Below, piece by piece: positions 10,398 through 18,188 of a stretch of DNA of 64,000 bases (within the stretch, counting starts at the first letter, position 1; each line of letters starts with the position of its first letter). The translations under genes and the position numbers were made by a program. The stretch covers positions 186,001 to 250,000 of the forward strand of contig NZ_AUHJ01000003.1 of the NCBI RefSeq assembly GCF_000423125.1. Reading direction: 5' to 3'. Source of the DNA: Haliea salexigens DSM 19537 (GTDB lineage: Bacteria > Pseudomonadota > Gammaproteobacteria > Pseudomonadales > Halieaceae). Below the pieces are notes generated by a model, which was not told the origin of the DNA, made no database searches, and saw nothing but the letters and a program-made list of their open reading frames with translations.

Positions 10398-11236
10398 TAT
10401 TCGGACCTCGCCTTGACGTGAATGGGGCCGAAATTCTCGGTTTGCACAATCTCCACCAGCGCCTCCTTGATCAGCTCCATCACGGCGAGAAAGGTGACAA
10501 CCACACCCAGCCGGCCCTCACGGGCGGAAAACAACGAGACAAAGGGCACGAACTGACGTCCCGAGAGCTTTTCCAGCACCTCGGACATGCGCTCACGCGT
10601 CGACAGCGCCTCACGCTGGATATGGTGGCTTTCGAACATGTCGGCGCGCCGCAACACTTCGCTGAGTGCCAGCAGCAACTCGCGCATGTCCACTTCCGGG
10701 TCGGGACGGGCGCGGTCGAGATCCGGCGGCTCGGCGCTGCCCACCCAGGTATCGCGTTCCAGCCGGGGCAGCTCCTCGATGTCCTCTGCGGCCTTCTTGA
10801 AGCGCTCGTACTCCTGCAAGCGGCGGATCAGCTGGGCGCGGGGGTCTTCCTCGTCGTCCTCCACGTCCACTGCTCGCGGCAGCAACATGCGCGATTTGAT
10901 TTCCGCCAGCAGGGCTGCCATCAGCAGATATTCGGCGGCGAGTTCGAACTGCATGGCGTCCATGAGTTCGACATAGCGCATGTACTGCTCGGTAATTTCG
11001 GAAACGTCGATTTCCAGGATATCGAGGTTCTGGCGCCGGATCAGGTAGAGCAGCAGATCCAACGGCCCTTCGAAGGCCTCGAGGAATACCTCCAGCGCCT
11101 GCGGCGGGATGTACAGGTCCTTCGGCAGCTCGGTCATCGCCTTGCCAAGCACCACGGCGAAGGGCATTTCCCCCTGCTGCGGCCGGGCGCTTGAGGGGCT
11201 GTCAGTGGCGGCAGCGGCTGGCGTGGTCTCGTTCAC
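10397..11236 (-). CDS. scpA: Segregation and condensation protein A (kleisin)
   Basis: Kleisin subunit bridging the heads of SMC in chromosome condensation. The conserved N-terminal helix motif is FLEAFEGPLDLLLYLIRRQN at about 50-70, followed by EITEQYMRYVELM and LLMAALLAEIKSRMLLP. The C-terminal winged helix that touches the SMC head includes VVVTFLAVMELIKE near 250. The first 40 residues are a poorly conserved Ala/Thr/Ser-rich lead, so an internal start such as the Met at 34 is possible. The gene lies 39 bp after yciO and overlaps scpB by one base. Presence of ScpAB implies an SMC (rather than only MukBEF) system in this organism. Confidence 0.95.
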   Translation of the reverse strand: MNETTPAAAATDSPSSARPQQGEMPFAVVLGKAMTELPKDLYIPPQALEVFLEAFEGPLDLLLYLIRRQNLDILEIDVSEITEQYMRYVELMDAMQFELAAEYLLMAALLAEIKSRMLLPRAVDVEDDEEDPRAQLIRRLQEYERFKKAAEDIEELPRLERDTWVGSAEPPDLDRARPDPEVDMRELLLALSEVLRRADMFESHHIQREALSTRERMSEVLEKLSGRQFVPFVSLFSAREGRLGVVVTFLAVMELIKEALVEIVQTENFGPIHVKARSE

Positions 11237-11275
11237 GAAAAATCCTGTACCGGGTCAAAGCGGGAGTATACCCGA

Positions 11276-11899
11276 TCAGACTTCGAAAGGCGTCACATCG
11301 CCTTTGCCGGCCCGCAGAATGATGGGCAGTTCGTCCGCCAGATCCACCACAGTGGTGGGCTCCAACCCGCAGTAGCCGCCGTCGATCACCAGGTCGACCT
11401 CGTGCTCGAGTACATCGCGGATCTCGTAGGGGTCGATCAGCGGCAATTCATCATCCGGCATGATCAGTGTCACGCTCATCATGGGCTCGCCAAGGTCGGC
11501 CAACAGCGCCATGGCCACGATGTTGTCCGGGATGCGCAGGCCCACGGTTTTGCGCTTGGGGTGCATGAGGCGGCGCGGCACTTCCGAGGTGGCCCGCAGA
11601 ATGAAAGTATAGGCACCCGGCGTGCAGGCCTTGAGCAGCCTGTAGACGGTGTTATCGACCCGGGCGTAATTGGCGATGTCAGAAAGATCGCGGCAGACCA
11701 GAGTGAAGTTGTGCCGGTCGTCGAGACGCCGGATACGCCGAATGCGATCCAGTGCGGCCTTGTCGCCAATCTGGCAACCCAGCGCGTAGGCGGAGTCGGT
11801 GGGATAGACCACCACACCGCCGCCGCGCACGATGTCCGCGGCCTGGCGAATCAATCGCGCCTGCGGGTTTTCCGGGTGGATCTGAAAAAACTGGCTCAC
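11276..11899 (-). CDS. yciO: YciO/Sua5/YrdC-family protein
   Basis: A 207-aa relative of the threonylcarbamoyl-AMP synthase fold (Sua5/YrdC domain); YciO itself has a debated role and binds RNA/nucleotides. GGGVVVYPTDSAYALGCQ at about 27-44 is the family's nucleotide-binding N terminus, and MHPKRKTVGLRIP and SVTLIMPDDELPL follow. The frame opens earlier at 11947, but a GTG at 11899 overlaps the rnm stop as GTGA and starts the protein at SQFFQIHPENPQ, the usual YciO beginning, so I use it. It is second in the rnm-yciO-scpA-scpB-rluB operon; rnm (yciV) and yciO are also adjacent in E. coli. Confidence 0.92.
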   Translation of the reverse strand: MSQFFQIHPENPQARLIRQAADIVRGGGVVVYPTDSAYALGCQIGDKAALDRIRRIRRLDDRHNFTLVCRDLSDIANYARVDNTVYRLLKACTPGAYTFILRATSEVPRRLMHPKRKTVGLRIPDNIVAMALLADLGEPMMSVTLIMPDDELPLIDPYEIRDVLEHEVDLVIDGGYCGLEPTTVVDLADELPIILRAGKGDVTPFEV

Positions 11900-12762
11900 A
11901 TTAACTCCCCTGCCGCGCAGCCATCGGGCGGCAGCCAGCGCTGCCACACGCCGCGCAAACCACCGAGATGGCGCAATTCTACACCGACTTCGGCGCCCCA
12001 GGCCGCATCCTGGTGGAAATCACTGCCCGCGGACACTTCCAGCCCGGTCTCCAGCGCAAGCTGGCGTAACTGGCGGCTCTGGTCAGGGGTCTGGCGACCG
12101 TTGAGTATCTCCACGGCGTTGCCGCCAGCGCTCGTGAAATCAGCCACCAGCCGCCGCAGCTTGCTGCGCGTCAACTTGTATTTGAGCGGATGCGCCAGCA
12201 CTGCCACGCCCCCGGCCGCCACGATCCATGCTGTTACCTCCGCAAGCTCGGGCCAGAAGGCCTTGACGTCCCCGGGCTTGCCCTGCCCGAGGTAGCGGTC
12301 GAATGCCTTGGCAACGCTGCTTACATGCCCGCGGGTGACCATCCAGGCCGCGAAATGCGGGCGCCCCAGCTGGCTTTCGCCCGCCTCTGCCAGAGCGCCT
12401 TGCAGCGCGCCGGGGAAACCGAGCTTCGCCAGGCGCTCGGCAATAACGCGGGCTCTTTCCGAGCGTGCCGCCGCAAGCCGCGCCAGGCCCGCGGCCAACA
12501 CGGGGTGGTCGCAGTCCATGCCCAGTCCCACCACGTGCACGGTCACACCGGACCAGACGCAGGACAACTCCACACCCGGTACTACGCGCATCTCGCCGGC
12601 AGTGGCGTTATACTCTGCCGCCACCGCTCGATAACCCGCCACCGTATCGTGATCGGTTATCGCCAGCAGGCGTATACCCCTGTCACGCGCCCGCTCCAGC
12701 AATGCGACGGGAGACAGGGCGCCGTCAGAAGCGGTGGTGTGGGTATGGAAGTCGATCAACAC
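11896..12762 (-). CDS. rnm: PHP-domain 3',5'-nucleoside bisphosphate phosphatase / 5'-3' exoribonuclease
   Basis: PHP phosphoesterase (YciV/TrpH, RNase AM) that removes 5' nucleotides from short RNAs and hydrolyses pAp-type bisphosphates. The N terminus MLIDFHTHTTASDGALSP holds the HxH metal pair; LLAITDHDTVAGY adds the second motif, and further metal ligands lie in VPGVELSC, VLAHPLKY and AGSDFHQDA. The length of 288 aa is normal. It is the first gene of the minus-strand operon, and the adjacent divergent gene is yciB. In Pseudomonas and E. coli this cluster is likewise flanked by yciO and other yci genes. Confidence 0.94.
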   Translation of the reverse strand: MLIDFHTHTTASDGALSPVALLERARDRGIRLLAITDHDTVAGYRAVAAEYNATAGEMRVVPGVELSCVWSGVTVHVVGLGMDCDHPVLAAGLARLAAARSERARVIAERLAKLGFPGALQGALAEAGESQLGRPHFAAWMVTRGHVSSVAKAFDRYLGQGKPGDVKAFWPELAEVTAWIVAAGGVAVLAHPLKYKLTRSKLRRLVADFTSAGGNAVEILNGRQTPDQSRQLRQLALETGLEVSAGSDFHQDAAWGAEVGVELRHLGGLRGVWQRWLPPDGCAAGELM

Positions 12763-12861
12763 AGACTCTACACTCCAAAATCGCGGAAACGGCTGGCGCG
12801 CAGCGCAGTGGCCCTGCCGCCTGAAGCGTCCATCCTAACATGCCAAGGCCAGGCTGATTTC

Positions 12862-13452
12862 ATGAGACAACTGCTGGAATTCCTCCCCATCGCGCTGTTC
12901 TTCATCGTCTACCAGATGGACGGCGACACTGTCACCCTGTACGGGTGGAGCCACACCATCGACGGCATATTCACCGCCACTGCGGTGTTGATGGCCGCGA
13001 CCGTACTACAACTACTGCTCACCTGGGTGATCACTCGCCAGCTGGAAAAACGGCTGCTCTGGGTGGGACTCGCGGTGTGCGGATTCGGCGCCGCCACCCT
13101 GTTCCTGCACAATGAACTGTTTATCATGTGGAAGCCGACCATTTTCAACTGGGCCCTGGCGCTGGCCTTCGCCGCCTCGCAATTCATCGGCAAGCGGAAC
13201 CTCATGGAGCGCACCCTGGGCAGCCAGATCCAGCTACCGCACCCGGTGTGGACCCGGCTCAACCTGCTCTGGGTCGCGCATTTCACGGTGGTCGGCGGCC
13301 TCAATCTTGTGGTTGCCTACGGCTACAGTGAGGCCACCTGGGTAAGCTACAAACTCTACTCCGCCATCCTTTTCACCGTACTGCTCACCGGGCTAACGGC
13401 GTGGCTGGTGGCGCCCCACCTGAAAGACCAACCCGCTGAGAACCAGGAGTAA
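12862..13452 (+). CDS. yciB: Inner membrane septation protein A family (YciB)
   Basis: Polytopic inner-membrane protein of the YciB/IspZ/septation protein A family, linked to envelope integrity and interaction with cell-division proteins. The product is 196 aa with about five membrane segments. Conserved stretches are the start [17 protein letters not shown], then [18 protein letters not shown] and the [11 protein letters not shown] loop. The frame is open back to 12190, but that part is antisense to rnm; the ATG at 12862 gives the exact family N terminus. yciI follows 8 bp later, the same pair as in E. coli. Confidence 0.95.
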   Translation: MRQLLEFLPIALFFIVYQMDGDTVTLYGWSHTIDGIFTATAVLMAATVLQLLLTWVITRQLEKRLLWVGLAVCGFGAATLFLHNELFIMWKPTIFNWALALAFAASQFIGKRNLMERTLGSQIQLPHPVWTRLNLLWVAHFTVVGGLNLVVAYGYSEATWVSYKLYSAILFTVLLTGLTAWLVAPHLKDQPAENQE

Positions 13453-13460
13453 TACGCTGC

Positions 13461-13760
13461 ATGCTCTACGCCATCATGTGTGAAGACGTCGACAACAGCC
13501 TGTCGCTGCGTCAGGCCGCCCGCCCCGCCCATCTGGAACGTATCCAGCAGCTGGTCGATGACGGCAGGTTACTGGCTGCAGGGCCCCACCCGGCGCTGGA
13601 CACTGAGGACCCGGGTAGCGCGGGCTTTACCGGCAGCCTGATCATCGCCGAGTTTGACAGCCTGGAAGCAGCCAGAGACTGGGCAGACAGCGACCCGTAC
13701 GTGGCCGCTGGCGTGTTCCGGCGGGTTGTCGTCAAACCCTACAAGCGCGTGCTGCCCTGA
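13461..13760 (+). CDS. yciI: YciI-like protein
   Basis: Small 99-aa protein of the YCII fold (ferredoxin-like, dimeric). The family includes a dechlorinating-type enzyme and has a conserved His-Asp pair; the biochemical role of YciI is unknown. The start [17 protein letters not shown] and the motif [22 protein letters not shown] contain the His, and the conserved [13 protein letters not shown] contains the Asp. It is 8 bp after yciB and overlaps nothing downstream; the next gene begins 58 bp later behind its own ribosome-binding site. Confidence 0.93.
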   Translation: MLYAIMCEDVDNSLSLRQAARPAHLERIQQLVDDGRLLAAGPHPALDTEDPGSAGFTGSLIIAEFDSLEAARDWADSDPYVAAGVFRRVVVKPYKRVLP

Positions 13761-13818
13761 GCGGCATGCAGTGGTAAACTGGCGAGCTACTGATCGCCTG
13801 CAGAGAAGGACCCGCGTT

Positions 13819-14493
13819 TTGCAGCACATTCTGATAGTTTCCCTGTTCGCCATCCTCTGCAGCGCCACGGCGCAGGCACAGGATACCCGCTACATCAGCG
13901 ACACCCAGTACATTCCCGTGCGCAGTGGTGCGGGCAACGAGTTCCGTATCATTCACCGCGGCATCCCCTCCGGCACTCAGCTCACGGTGAGTCGCGAGTC
14001 GGAAGACGGTACCTGGGCAGAAATCACCACCGAGGGCGGCACCACCGGCTGGGTGCGTTCGCAATACCTGATGGCCAGTGTTCCGGCCAGAAACCAGGTG
14101 GACTCGGCGCGCTCGCGTGCGGAGCAACTGGCGGAGCAGAATGCAGCGCTCACAGAGGAATTGAACCAGCTGAAACAGGTGCGCGGCGAGCTTGAGACCA
14201 GCATCGACAGCGCTGATGGCACACTGCAGGCGGTGACCGAAGAGCTGGCGCAATTGAAGCAGATTTCCGGACGCTCACTGGAATTGGACGCCGAAAACCG
14301 GCGCCTGGTGGAAGATGTGGAGAACCTGCGCGCACAGGCCGACATGCTCGGCGCGGAGAACCAGCGCCTGCAGGAAAACCTGCGCAGCAGCGCATTTATC
14401 GACGGCGCCCTGGCCGTACTGCTGGGGGTGGTGATCACCCTGGTCGTGCCACGCCTGTGGCCAAAGCGCCGGCGCAATGATGGCTGGGCCTGA
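13819..14493 (+). CDS. Exported SH3-domain, coiled-coil protein with C-terminal membrane anchor (YgiM-like)
   Basis: A 224-aa envelope protein of the TIGR04211 type, related to E. coli YgiM. A short signal peptide (QHILIVSLFAILCSATAQAQ) is followed by a bacterial SH3 domain at about 23-90 (YIPVRSGAGNEFRI, GWVRSQYL). A long coiled coil of leucine/glutamine/glutamate heptads spans 100-190, a single hydrophobic anchor GALAVLLGVVITLVV spans about 195-215, and a basic tail follows. The frame is open upstream inside yciI, but AGAAGGA at 13803-13809 sits correctly before a TTG at 13819, giving the signal peptide as N terminus; the TTG start is therefore my choice. The function is unknown; the domains suggest a periplasm-facing structural or cell-wall role. 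Confidence 0.82.
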   Translation: MQHILIVSLFAILCSATAQAQDTRYISDTQYIPVRSGAGNEFRIIHRGIPSGTQLTVSRESEDGTWAEITTEGGTTGWVRSQYLMASVPARNQVDSARSRAEQLAEQNAALTEELNQLKQVRGELETSIDSADGTLQAVTEELAQLKQISGRSLELDAENRRLVEDVENLRAQADMLGAENQRLQENLRSSAFIDGALAVLLGVVITLVVPRLWPKRRRNDGWA

Positions 14494-14517
14494 GTACCAC
14501 AACGGAGAATTCCACTG

Positions 14518-15093
14518 ATGAAATATACCCTCAGTCTGCTGGCTGTGTTGATGCTGGCGATGAACCCGGCCTGGTCGCAACAGGCGGCAGGCAATGACCC
14601 CATCGTGACCATCAAGACCAGCGAAGGCGACATTACCCTGCGCCTGTTTCGGGAAAAGTCGCCGGTGACCGTTGCCAACTTCCTCAGCTACGTGGACAGC
14701 GGACACTACGAGGGCACGATCTTCCACCGGGTCATCCCCGATTTCATGGTACAGGGTGGCGGGTTCCTGCCCGACATGACCGAAAAAGCAACCGGCGAGC
14801 CGATTGTCAATGAATCGCGCAACCGTCTGCACAACGTCCGCGGCACCGTGGCCATGGCGCGCACGGGCGACCCGGACTCGGCGACTGCACAGTTCTTCAT
14901 CAACCAGCGCAGCAACCTGCGACTGGACTGGTCGCCGGGCCAGGAGGGTTATACGGTATTCGGGGAAGTCATCGAAGGCATGTCTGTGGTGGACTACATC
15001 GCGTCCAGCCCCGTGCGCCAGTGGGGAGGCTACCAGGACGTTCCCGTGGAGCCCATCCTGATCGAGAGCGTTCAGCGCGCGGGCGGCGAATGA
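14518..15093 (+). CDS. Periplasmic cyclophilin-type peptidyl-prolyl isomerase
   Basis: Cyclophilin accelerating proline isomerisation during folding of exported proteins. Residues 1-20 are a signal peptide ending at WSQ-Q. The catalytic core follows: TIFHRVIPDFMVQGGG with the active-site Arg/Phe, NVRGTVAMAR, and DSATAQFFIN. At 191 aa it corresponds to PpiA-sized enzymes. It lies 24 bp after the SH3 protein gene, and its stop overlaps the pdxJ start (ATGA), so these are likely co-transcribed. The signal peptide separates it from cytoplasmic PpiB. Confidence 0.93.
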   Translation: MKYTLSLLAVLMLAMNPAWSQQAAGNDPIVTIKTSEGDITLRLFREKSPVTVANFLSYVDSGHYEGTIFHRVIPDFMVQGGGFLPDMTEKATGEPIVNESRNRLHNVRGTVAMARTGDPDSATAQFFINQRSNLRLDWSPGQEGYTVFGEVIEGMSVVDYIASSPVRQWGGYQDVPVEPILIESVQRAGGE

Positions 15094-15860
15094 CTGCACT
15101 CAGCGTCAACCTGAACAAAATTGCGCTGATTCGCAACTCGCGCGATACCCGCAACCCCGACATACCGCTGCACGCGCAGCTCTGTATCGACGCCGGGGCC
15201 GATGGCATCACGGTGCACCCGCGTCCCGACCAGCGACATATCAGGGTGCAGGATTGCCACGACCTGGCTGCCATGCTCAGCGTGGAATTCAACATCGAGG
15301 GCAACCCGATGACCGGGCCGCGCAAGAGTGACCGCGCGGGTGTCAGCGATTACCCCGGCTTTATGGCGCTGGTGCGCGAGATCCGCCCCGCACAGGCAAC
15401 GCTGGTGCCGGACGGGGACAACCAGCTCACCTCCGACCACGGTTTCGACCTGCACAAGGACGGCGACAGGATTGCGCCGCTGGTAGCGGAGCTCAAGGCA
15501 CTGGGGATCCGCACCAGCCTCTTCATGGACCCGGAGCCGGCACAAATGCGTCTCGCCGCGGAGCTGGGTGCCGATCGCGTTGAACTGTATACCGAAAGCT
15601 ACGCTCAGGCCTTTGCCAACGGCACGGAGATCGACGCCGTGCTGCAGCGTTACATCCGCGCTGCGGAAGCGGCGGCCGAAGCCGGGCTGGGGGTGAACGC
15701 CGGGCATGATCTGGACCTGCACAACCTGCCGGCATTCAGCCGCCTGCCGGGCCTGCTCGAAGTCTCGATTGGGCATGCCCTGACGGTCGATGCCCTGCGC
15801 CTGGGCCTCGCCAACGCCATTGCCGCCTATCAGCGCGCGCTGGGCAAAACGGTCGCCTGA
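15090..15860 (+). CDS. pdxJ: Pyridoxine 5'-phosphate synthase
   Basis: TIM-barrel enzyme condensing 1-deoxyxylulose 5-phosphate with 3-amino-2-oxopropyl phosphate in the DXP-dependent vitamin B6 route. The N terminus TALSVNLNKIALIRNSR, then GADGITVHPRPDQRHIR and VEFNIEGNP, and the C-terminal GVNAGHDLDLHNL and EVSIGHALTVDAL are all PdxJ signatures. The RNSR form and 256-aa length are typical of the proteobacterial class. The ATG at 15090 overlaps the cyclophilin stop; an upstream extension of the frame is disregarded. Six bases later a pseudouridine synthase gene begins. SerC in the first operon acts in the same B6 pathway. Confidence 0.96.
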   Translation: MTALSVNLNKIALIRNSRDTRNPDIPLHAQLCIDAGADGITVHPRPDQRHIRVQDCHDLAAMLSVEFNIEGNPMTGPRKSDRAGVSDYPGFMALVREIRPAQATLVPDGDNQLTSDHGFDLHKDGDRIAPLVAELKALGIRTSLFMDPEPAQMRLAAELGADRVELYTESYAQAFANGTEIDAVLQRYIRAAEAAAEAGLGVNAGHDLDLHNLPAFSRLPGLLEVSIGHALTVDALRLGLANAIAAYQRALGKTVA

Positions 15861-15865
15861 GCGGC

Positions 15866-16537
15866 GTGAGCAGTGAAGATGAGCTACCACCCTACCTGGT
15901 GCCGCACAGCCAGGAACCGATTCACATTTTGTACGCCGATGATGACTTGCTGCTGGTGCGCAAGCCGCACCTGCTGCTCAGTGTGCCGGGGCGCCACCCC
16001 CTCAACCGCGACTGCCTGATCAGCCGACTGCAGCAGACCTACCCACAAGCCAGTATGGTGCATCGCCTTGACCTGGACACCTCGGGCATCATGGTGATTC
16101 CACTGAACCGCGCCTGCCACGCACACCTGAGCCGCCAGTTCCAGGAAAGGCTCGTATACAAGCGCTACGAGGCGGTGGTGTGGGGGGTGGTGGCACGCGA
16201 CCGCGGCGAAATCAGCCTGCCCATCGTCAGCGACTGGGAGCGCCGGCCGCTGCAGAAGATCTGCTTCGATACGGGTCGCGAAGCCATTACCTGGTTTGAA
16301 GTGGTGGCGCGCGAAGCCGACCGCACAAGGCTGCAGCTCATGCCCCAGACAGGCCGCTCACACCAGCTGCGTATTCACTGCCGGGAGCTCGGCCACCCTA
16401 TTCTCGGCTGCGACATGTATGCCCATGAAGCCGCCCTGGCCATGGCGCCGCGCCTGTTGCTGCATGCGAGCGAGCTCGGCTTCACGCACCCCACCACCGG
16501 CGATTGGCTACAGGAAGCCTGCCCGCCCGATTTCTGA
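15866..16537 (+). CDS. RluA-family pseudouridine synthase
   Basis: RluA-type pseudouridine synthase without an S4 domain, 223 aa. The catalytic Asp69 is in the MVHRLDLDTSGIM motif, and RLQLMPQTGRSHQLRIH is the conserved C-terminal binding stretch. Compactness and lack of S4 match RluA itself (dual 23S U746 / tRNA U32) and similar short paralogues, but the exact target cannot be assigned by eye. Translation starts with a GTG six bases after the pdxJ stop. It ends 4 bp from the convergent sseA. Confidence 0.85.
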   Translation: MSSEDELPPYLVPHSQEPIHILYADDDLLLVRKPHLLLSVPGRHPLNRDCLISRLQQTYPQASMVHRLDLDTSGIMVIPLNRACHAHLSRQFQERLVYKRYEAVVWGVVARDRGEISLPIVSDWERRPLQKICFDTGREAITWFEVVAREADRTRLQLMPQTGRSHQLRIHCRELGHPILGCDMYAHEAALAMAPRLLLHASELGFTHPTTGDWLQEACPPDF

Positions 16538-16541
16538 GGCG

Positions 16542-17363
16542 TTAACCAGCCGGTAGATAGCTGCACCAATCCGACCAGCTGCCGGCATACAGCAGTGCAT
16601 GCTCATCTCCTGTGCGTGCCAGTGCGAAGAGATTGACGCAGGCGGTGACACCGCTGCCGCAGTACACCACGCGTGGCGCGCCTTCGGGCAGCGCCGCAAA
16701 GTGCTGAGCCAGTTGCCTGTCATCCAGCAAAAATCCCCGGGCATCCGATACCCCTTGCCAGGGCATATTCAGCGCGCCGGGAATATGCCCCGCCACCGGA
16801 TCAAGTGGTTCTTCCAGGCCCGCAAACCGCGCCGGATCGCGCGAGTCCAGCAGCACCGAGCTGGCGGCCTGCATTGCCCCCAGTCCGGCAATATCCACTA
16901 CACCTGTATAGCCCTCCACTGTGGGCACGGCGCAGGGTTGGGGCTGTGGCACGCACTGCTCGCTGGTGCCGCCGGCAGCCAGCCAGGCGGCATAGCCGCC
17001 ATCGAGCAACTCGGGCGGGCGATAACCCAGGGAGCGCAGCAACCACCAGAAACGCGCGGCAAAGGCGAAGCGGGAGGCATCGTAAGCCACTACCCGGGTG
17101 CCCGGTGCAATACCCAGTGACGCCAGCTTTGCGACCAGCTGCTGCGCGGCGGGCAGTGGATGCCGCCCGCCGTGCGGCCCCACAGGGCCGGAGAGATCCC
17201 TTTCCAGGTGCAGGTAATGCGCACCGGGAATGTGCCCGCGCAAATAATCCTCGTATCCCGCCGCGGGCTGACCCAGCACGAAACGGCAGTCGACGACCAC
17301 GGCATCCGTTACCGCGGCAAGTGCCTGGGCATTGATCAGATTGGCTGTCGAGGGCGAACTCAT
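16542..17363 (-). CDS. sseA: 3-mercaptopyruvate sulfurtransferase
   Basis: Two-rhodanese-domain sulfurtransferase of 273 aa moving sulfur from 3-mercaptopyruvate (or thiosulfate) to thiols or cyanide. The first, inactive rhodanese domain covers about 10-135 (VVVDCRFVLGQPAAG, RGHIPGAHYLHLERDL). The second ends with the active loop CGSGVTA, in which Cys235 is the nucleophile; this loop sequence is the mercaptopyruvate type rather than the CRKGVTA thiosulfate type. The gene stands alone, divergent from the DUF2244 gene across a 133-bp gap containing an inverted repeat. Confidence 0.9.
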   Translation of the reverse strand: MSSPSTANLINAQALAAVTDAVVVDCRFVLGQPAAGYEDYLRGHIPGAHYLHLERDLSGPVGPHGGRHPLPAAQQLVAKLASLGIAPGTRVVAYDASRFAFAARFWWLLRSLGYRPPELLDGGYAAWLAAGGTSEQCVPQPQPCAVPTVEGYTGVVDIAGLGAMQAASSVLLDSRDPARFAGLEEPLDPVAGHIPGALNMPWQGVSDARGFLLDDRQLAQHFAALPEGAPRVVYCGSGVTACVNLFALARTGDEHALLYAGSWSDWCSYLPAG

Positions 17364-17412
17364 GCTTCAAGTGTAGCGCCAAGGGCCGGCCGCGCCCAGC
17401 GTACACGCGGCG

Positions 17413-17438
17413 TTTTGTCGCTGGTCAAAACAGCGACA
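17413..17438. promoter_or_regulatory. Interleaved inverted repeats between sseA and the DUF2244 gene
   Basis: TGTCGCTG at 17416-17423 is repeated in inverse as CAGCGACA at 17431-17438, a perfect 8-bp pair with a 7-bp spacer. A second pair, TTTTG at 17413-17417 and CAAAA at 17426-17430, interlocks with it, so only one of the two hairpins could form at a time. The site is 50 bp upstream of sseA and 59 bp upstream of the DUF2244 start. An operator for one or both genes is the simplest reading; no regulator can be named. Confidence 0.4.
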
Positions 17439-17496
17439 TGCATGCCAGCGCGCCGCGACTGTACTAGACTGGGACAAATTTTGCAGAGGCCGCCGC

Positions 17497-18000
17497 GTGG
17501 TCATTCGCAACTGCGACGGTGAAACCGTCACCATCGTCGCCAAACCCAACCAGTCCGCAAGCTGGCGCACCAACAAGCTGGTGCTGCTGGCGCTCGCCAT
17601 ACCCTCGCTGGGGGCTGGCATCGGCTTTGCGCTGGCGGGCGCCTGGGTCATTCTGCCCTTCGCCGGACTGGAGCTGGCAGCGCTGGGAGGCTCGCTCTAT
17701 TACGTCAACTGGAAACTGCAGTATCGTCATGTCATCACCCTGGACGCGAGCACGGTGCGCATCGACAAGGGCTTTTACCTGCCACGGCAAAGCTGGACTT
17801 TCCCCCGCGCACAAACCGGCTTGAGCATCCAGCCGGAGCGCCACCCCTGGGACGCGCCAGGACTCAGCCTGCAAAGTGCCGGCGAATCTATCCGCGTGGG
17901 GGAGTTTCTCAACCGGGATGACGGGCTCCTGCTACAACAGCAGCTGCAGCGGGAGCTGCGCGTGCGCAGTTTCGCCCCGCACGCCAGCCAGGCGTTTTAG
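17497..18000 (+). CDS. DUF2244 membrane protein
   Basis: Conserved protein of unknown function, 167 aa. Two adjacent hydrophobic segments, about residues 27-45 and 48-68 ([19 protein letters not shown] and [19 protein letters not shown]), form a hairpin in the membrane. The C-terminal half is soluble and predicted beta-rich. The family's conserved points are visible: a C-terminal region with [10 protein letters not shown], and [10 protein letters not shown]. Translation begins at a GTG with AGAGG ten bases upstream. In other proteobacteria DUF2244 genes lie near cytochrome oxidase or redox genes; no such link is present here. Confidence 0.8.
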   Translation: MVIRNCDGETVTIVAKPNQSASWRTNKLVLLALAIPSLGAGIGFALAGAWVILPFAGLELAALGGSLYYVNWKLQYRHVITLDASTVRIDKGFYLPRQSWTFPRAQTGLSIQPERHPWDAPGLSLQSAGESIRVGEFLNRDDGLLLQQQLQRELRVRSFAPHASQAF

Positions 18001-18042
18001 GGGGCGCCCGGCTAGGGGCGCCTGGCCGGGGGCGCCCAGCCG
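18001..18042. repeat. Three 14-bp direct repeats, very GC-rich
   Basis: Directly after the DUF2244 stop, three 14-bp units lie head to tail at 18001-18014, 18015-18028 and 18029-18042. All start with GGGGCGCC, and they differ only at a few positions in their second half. A partial fourth begins at 18043 (GGGC). Each unit contains the palindrome GGCGCC, so the array can also fold on itself. It may serve as a terminator of the upstream gene; no T run follows immediately (a short TTTTT lies at 18059-18063). The rest of the gap to rimO shows nothing I can name. Confidence 0.7.
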
Positions 18043-18188
18043 GGGCAGCATTACCACGTTTTTCACTCTGCACGACGGTAGCCTATCGGGTATCATCGCG
18101 CCCACGAGCAACGCCTCCCGCCAGCGCACACAACGCCCCCTGCCGGCGTGGTGAAACCGCCGCAGGCGAGTCCTCCACAGGAAACAGC

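Noticed and set aside
12190-12861. Possible N-terminal extension of yciB or separate gene upstream of it
   Set aside because: This part is antisense to rnm and the protein only matches the YciB family from the ATG at 12862.
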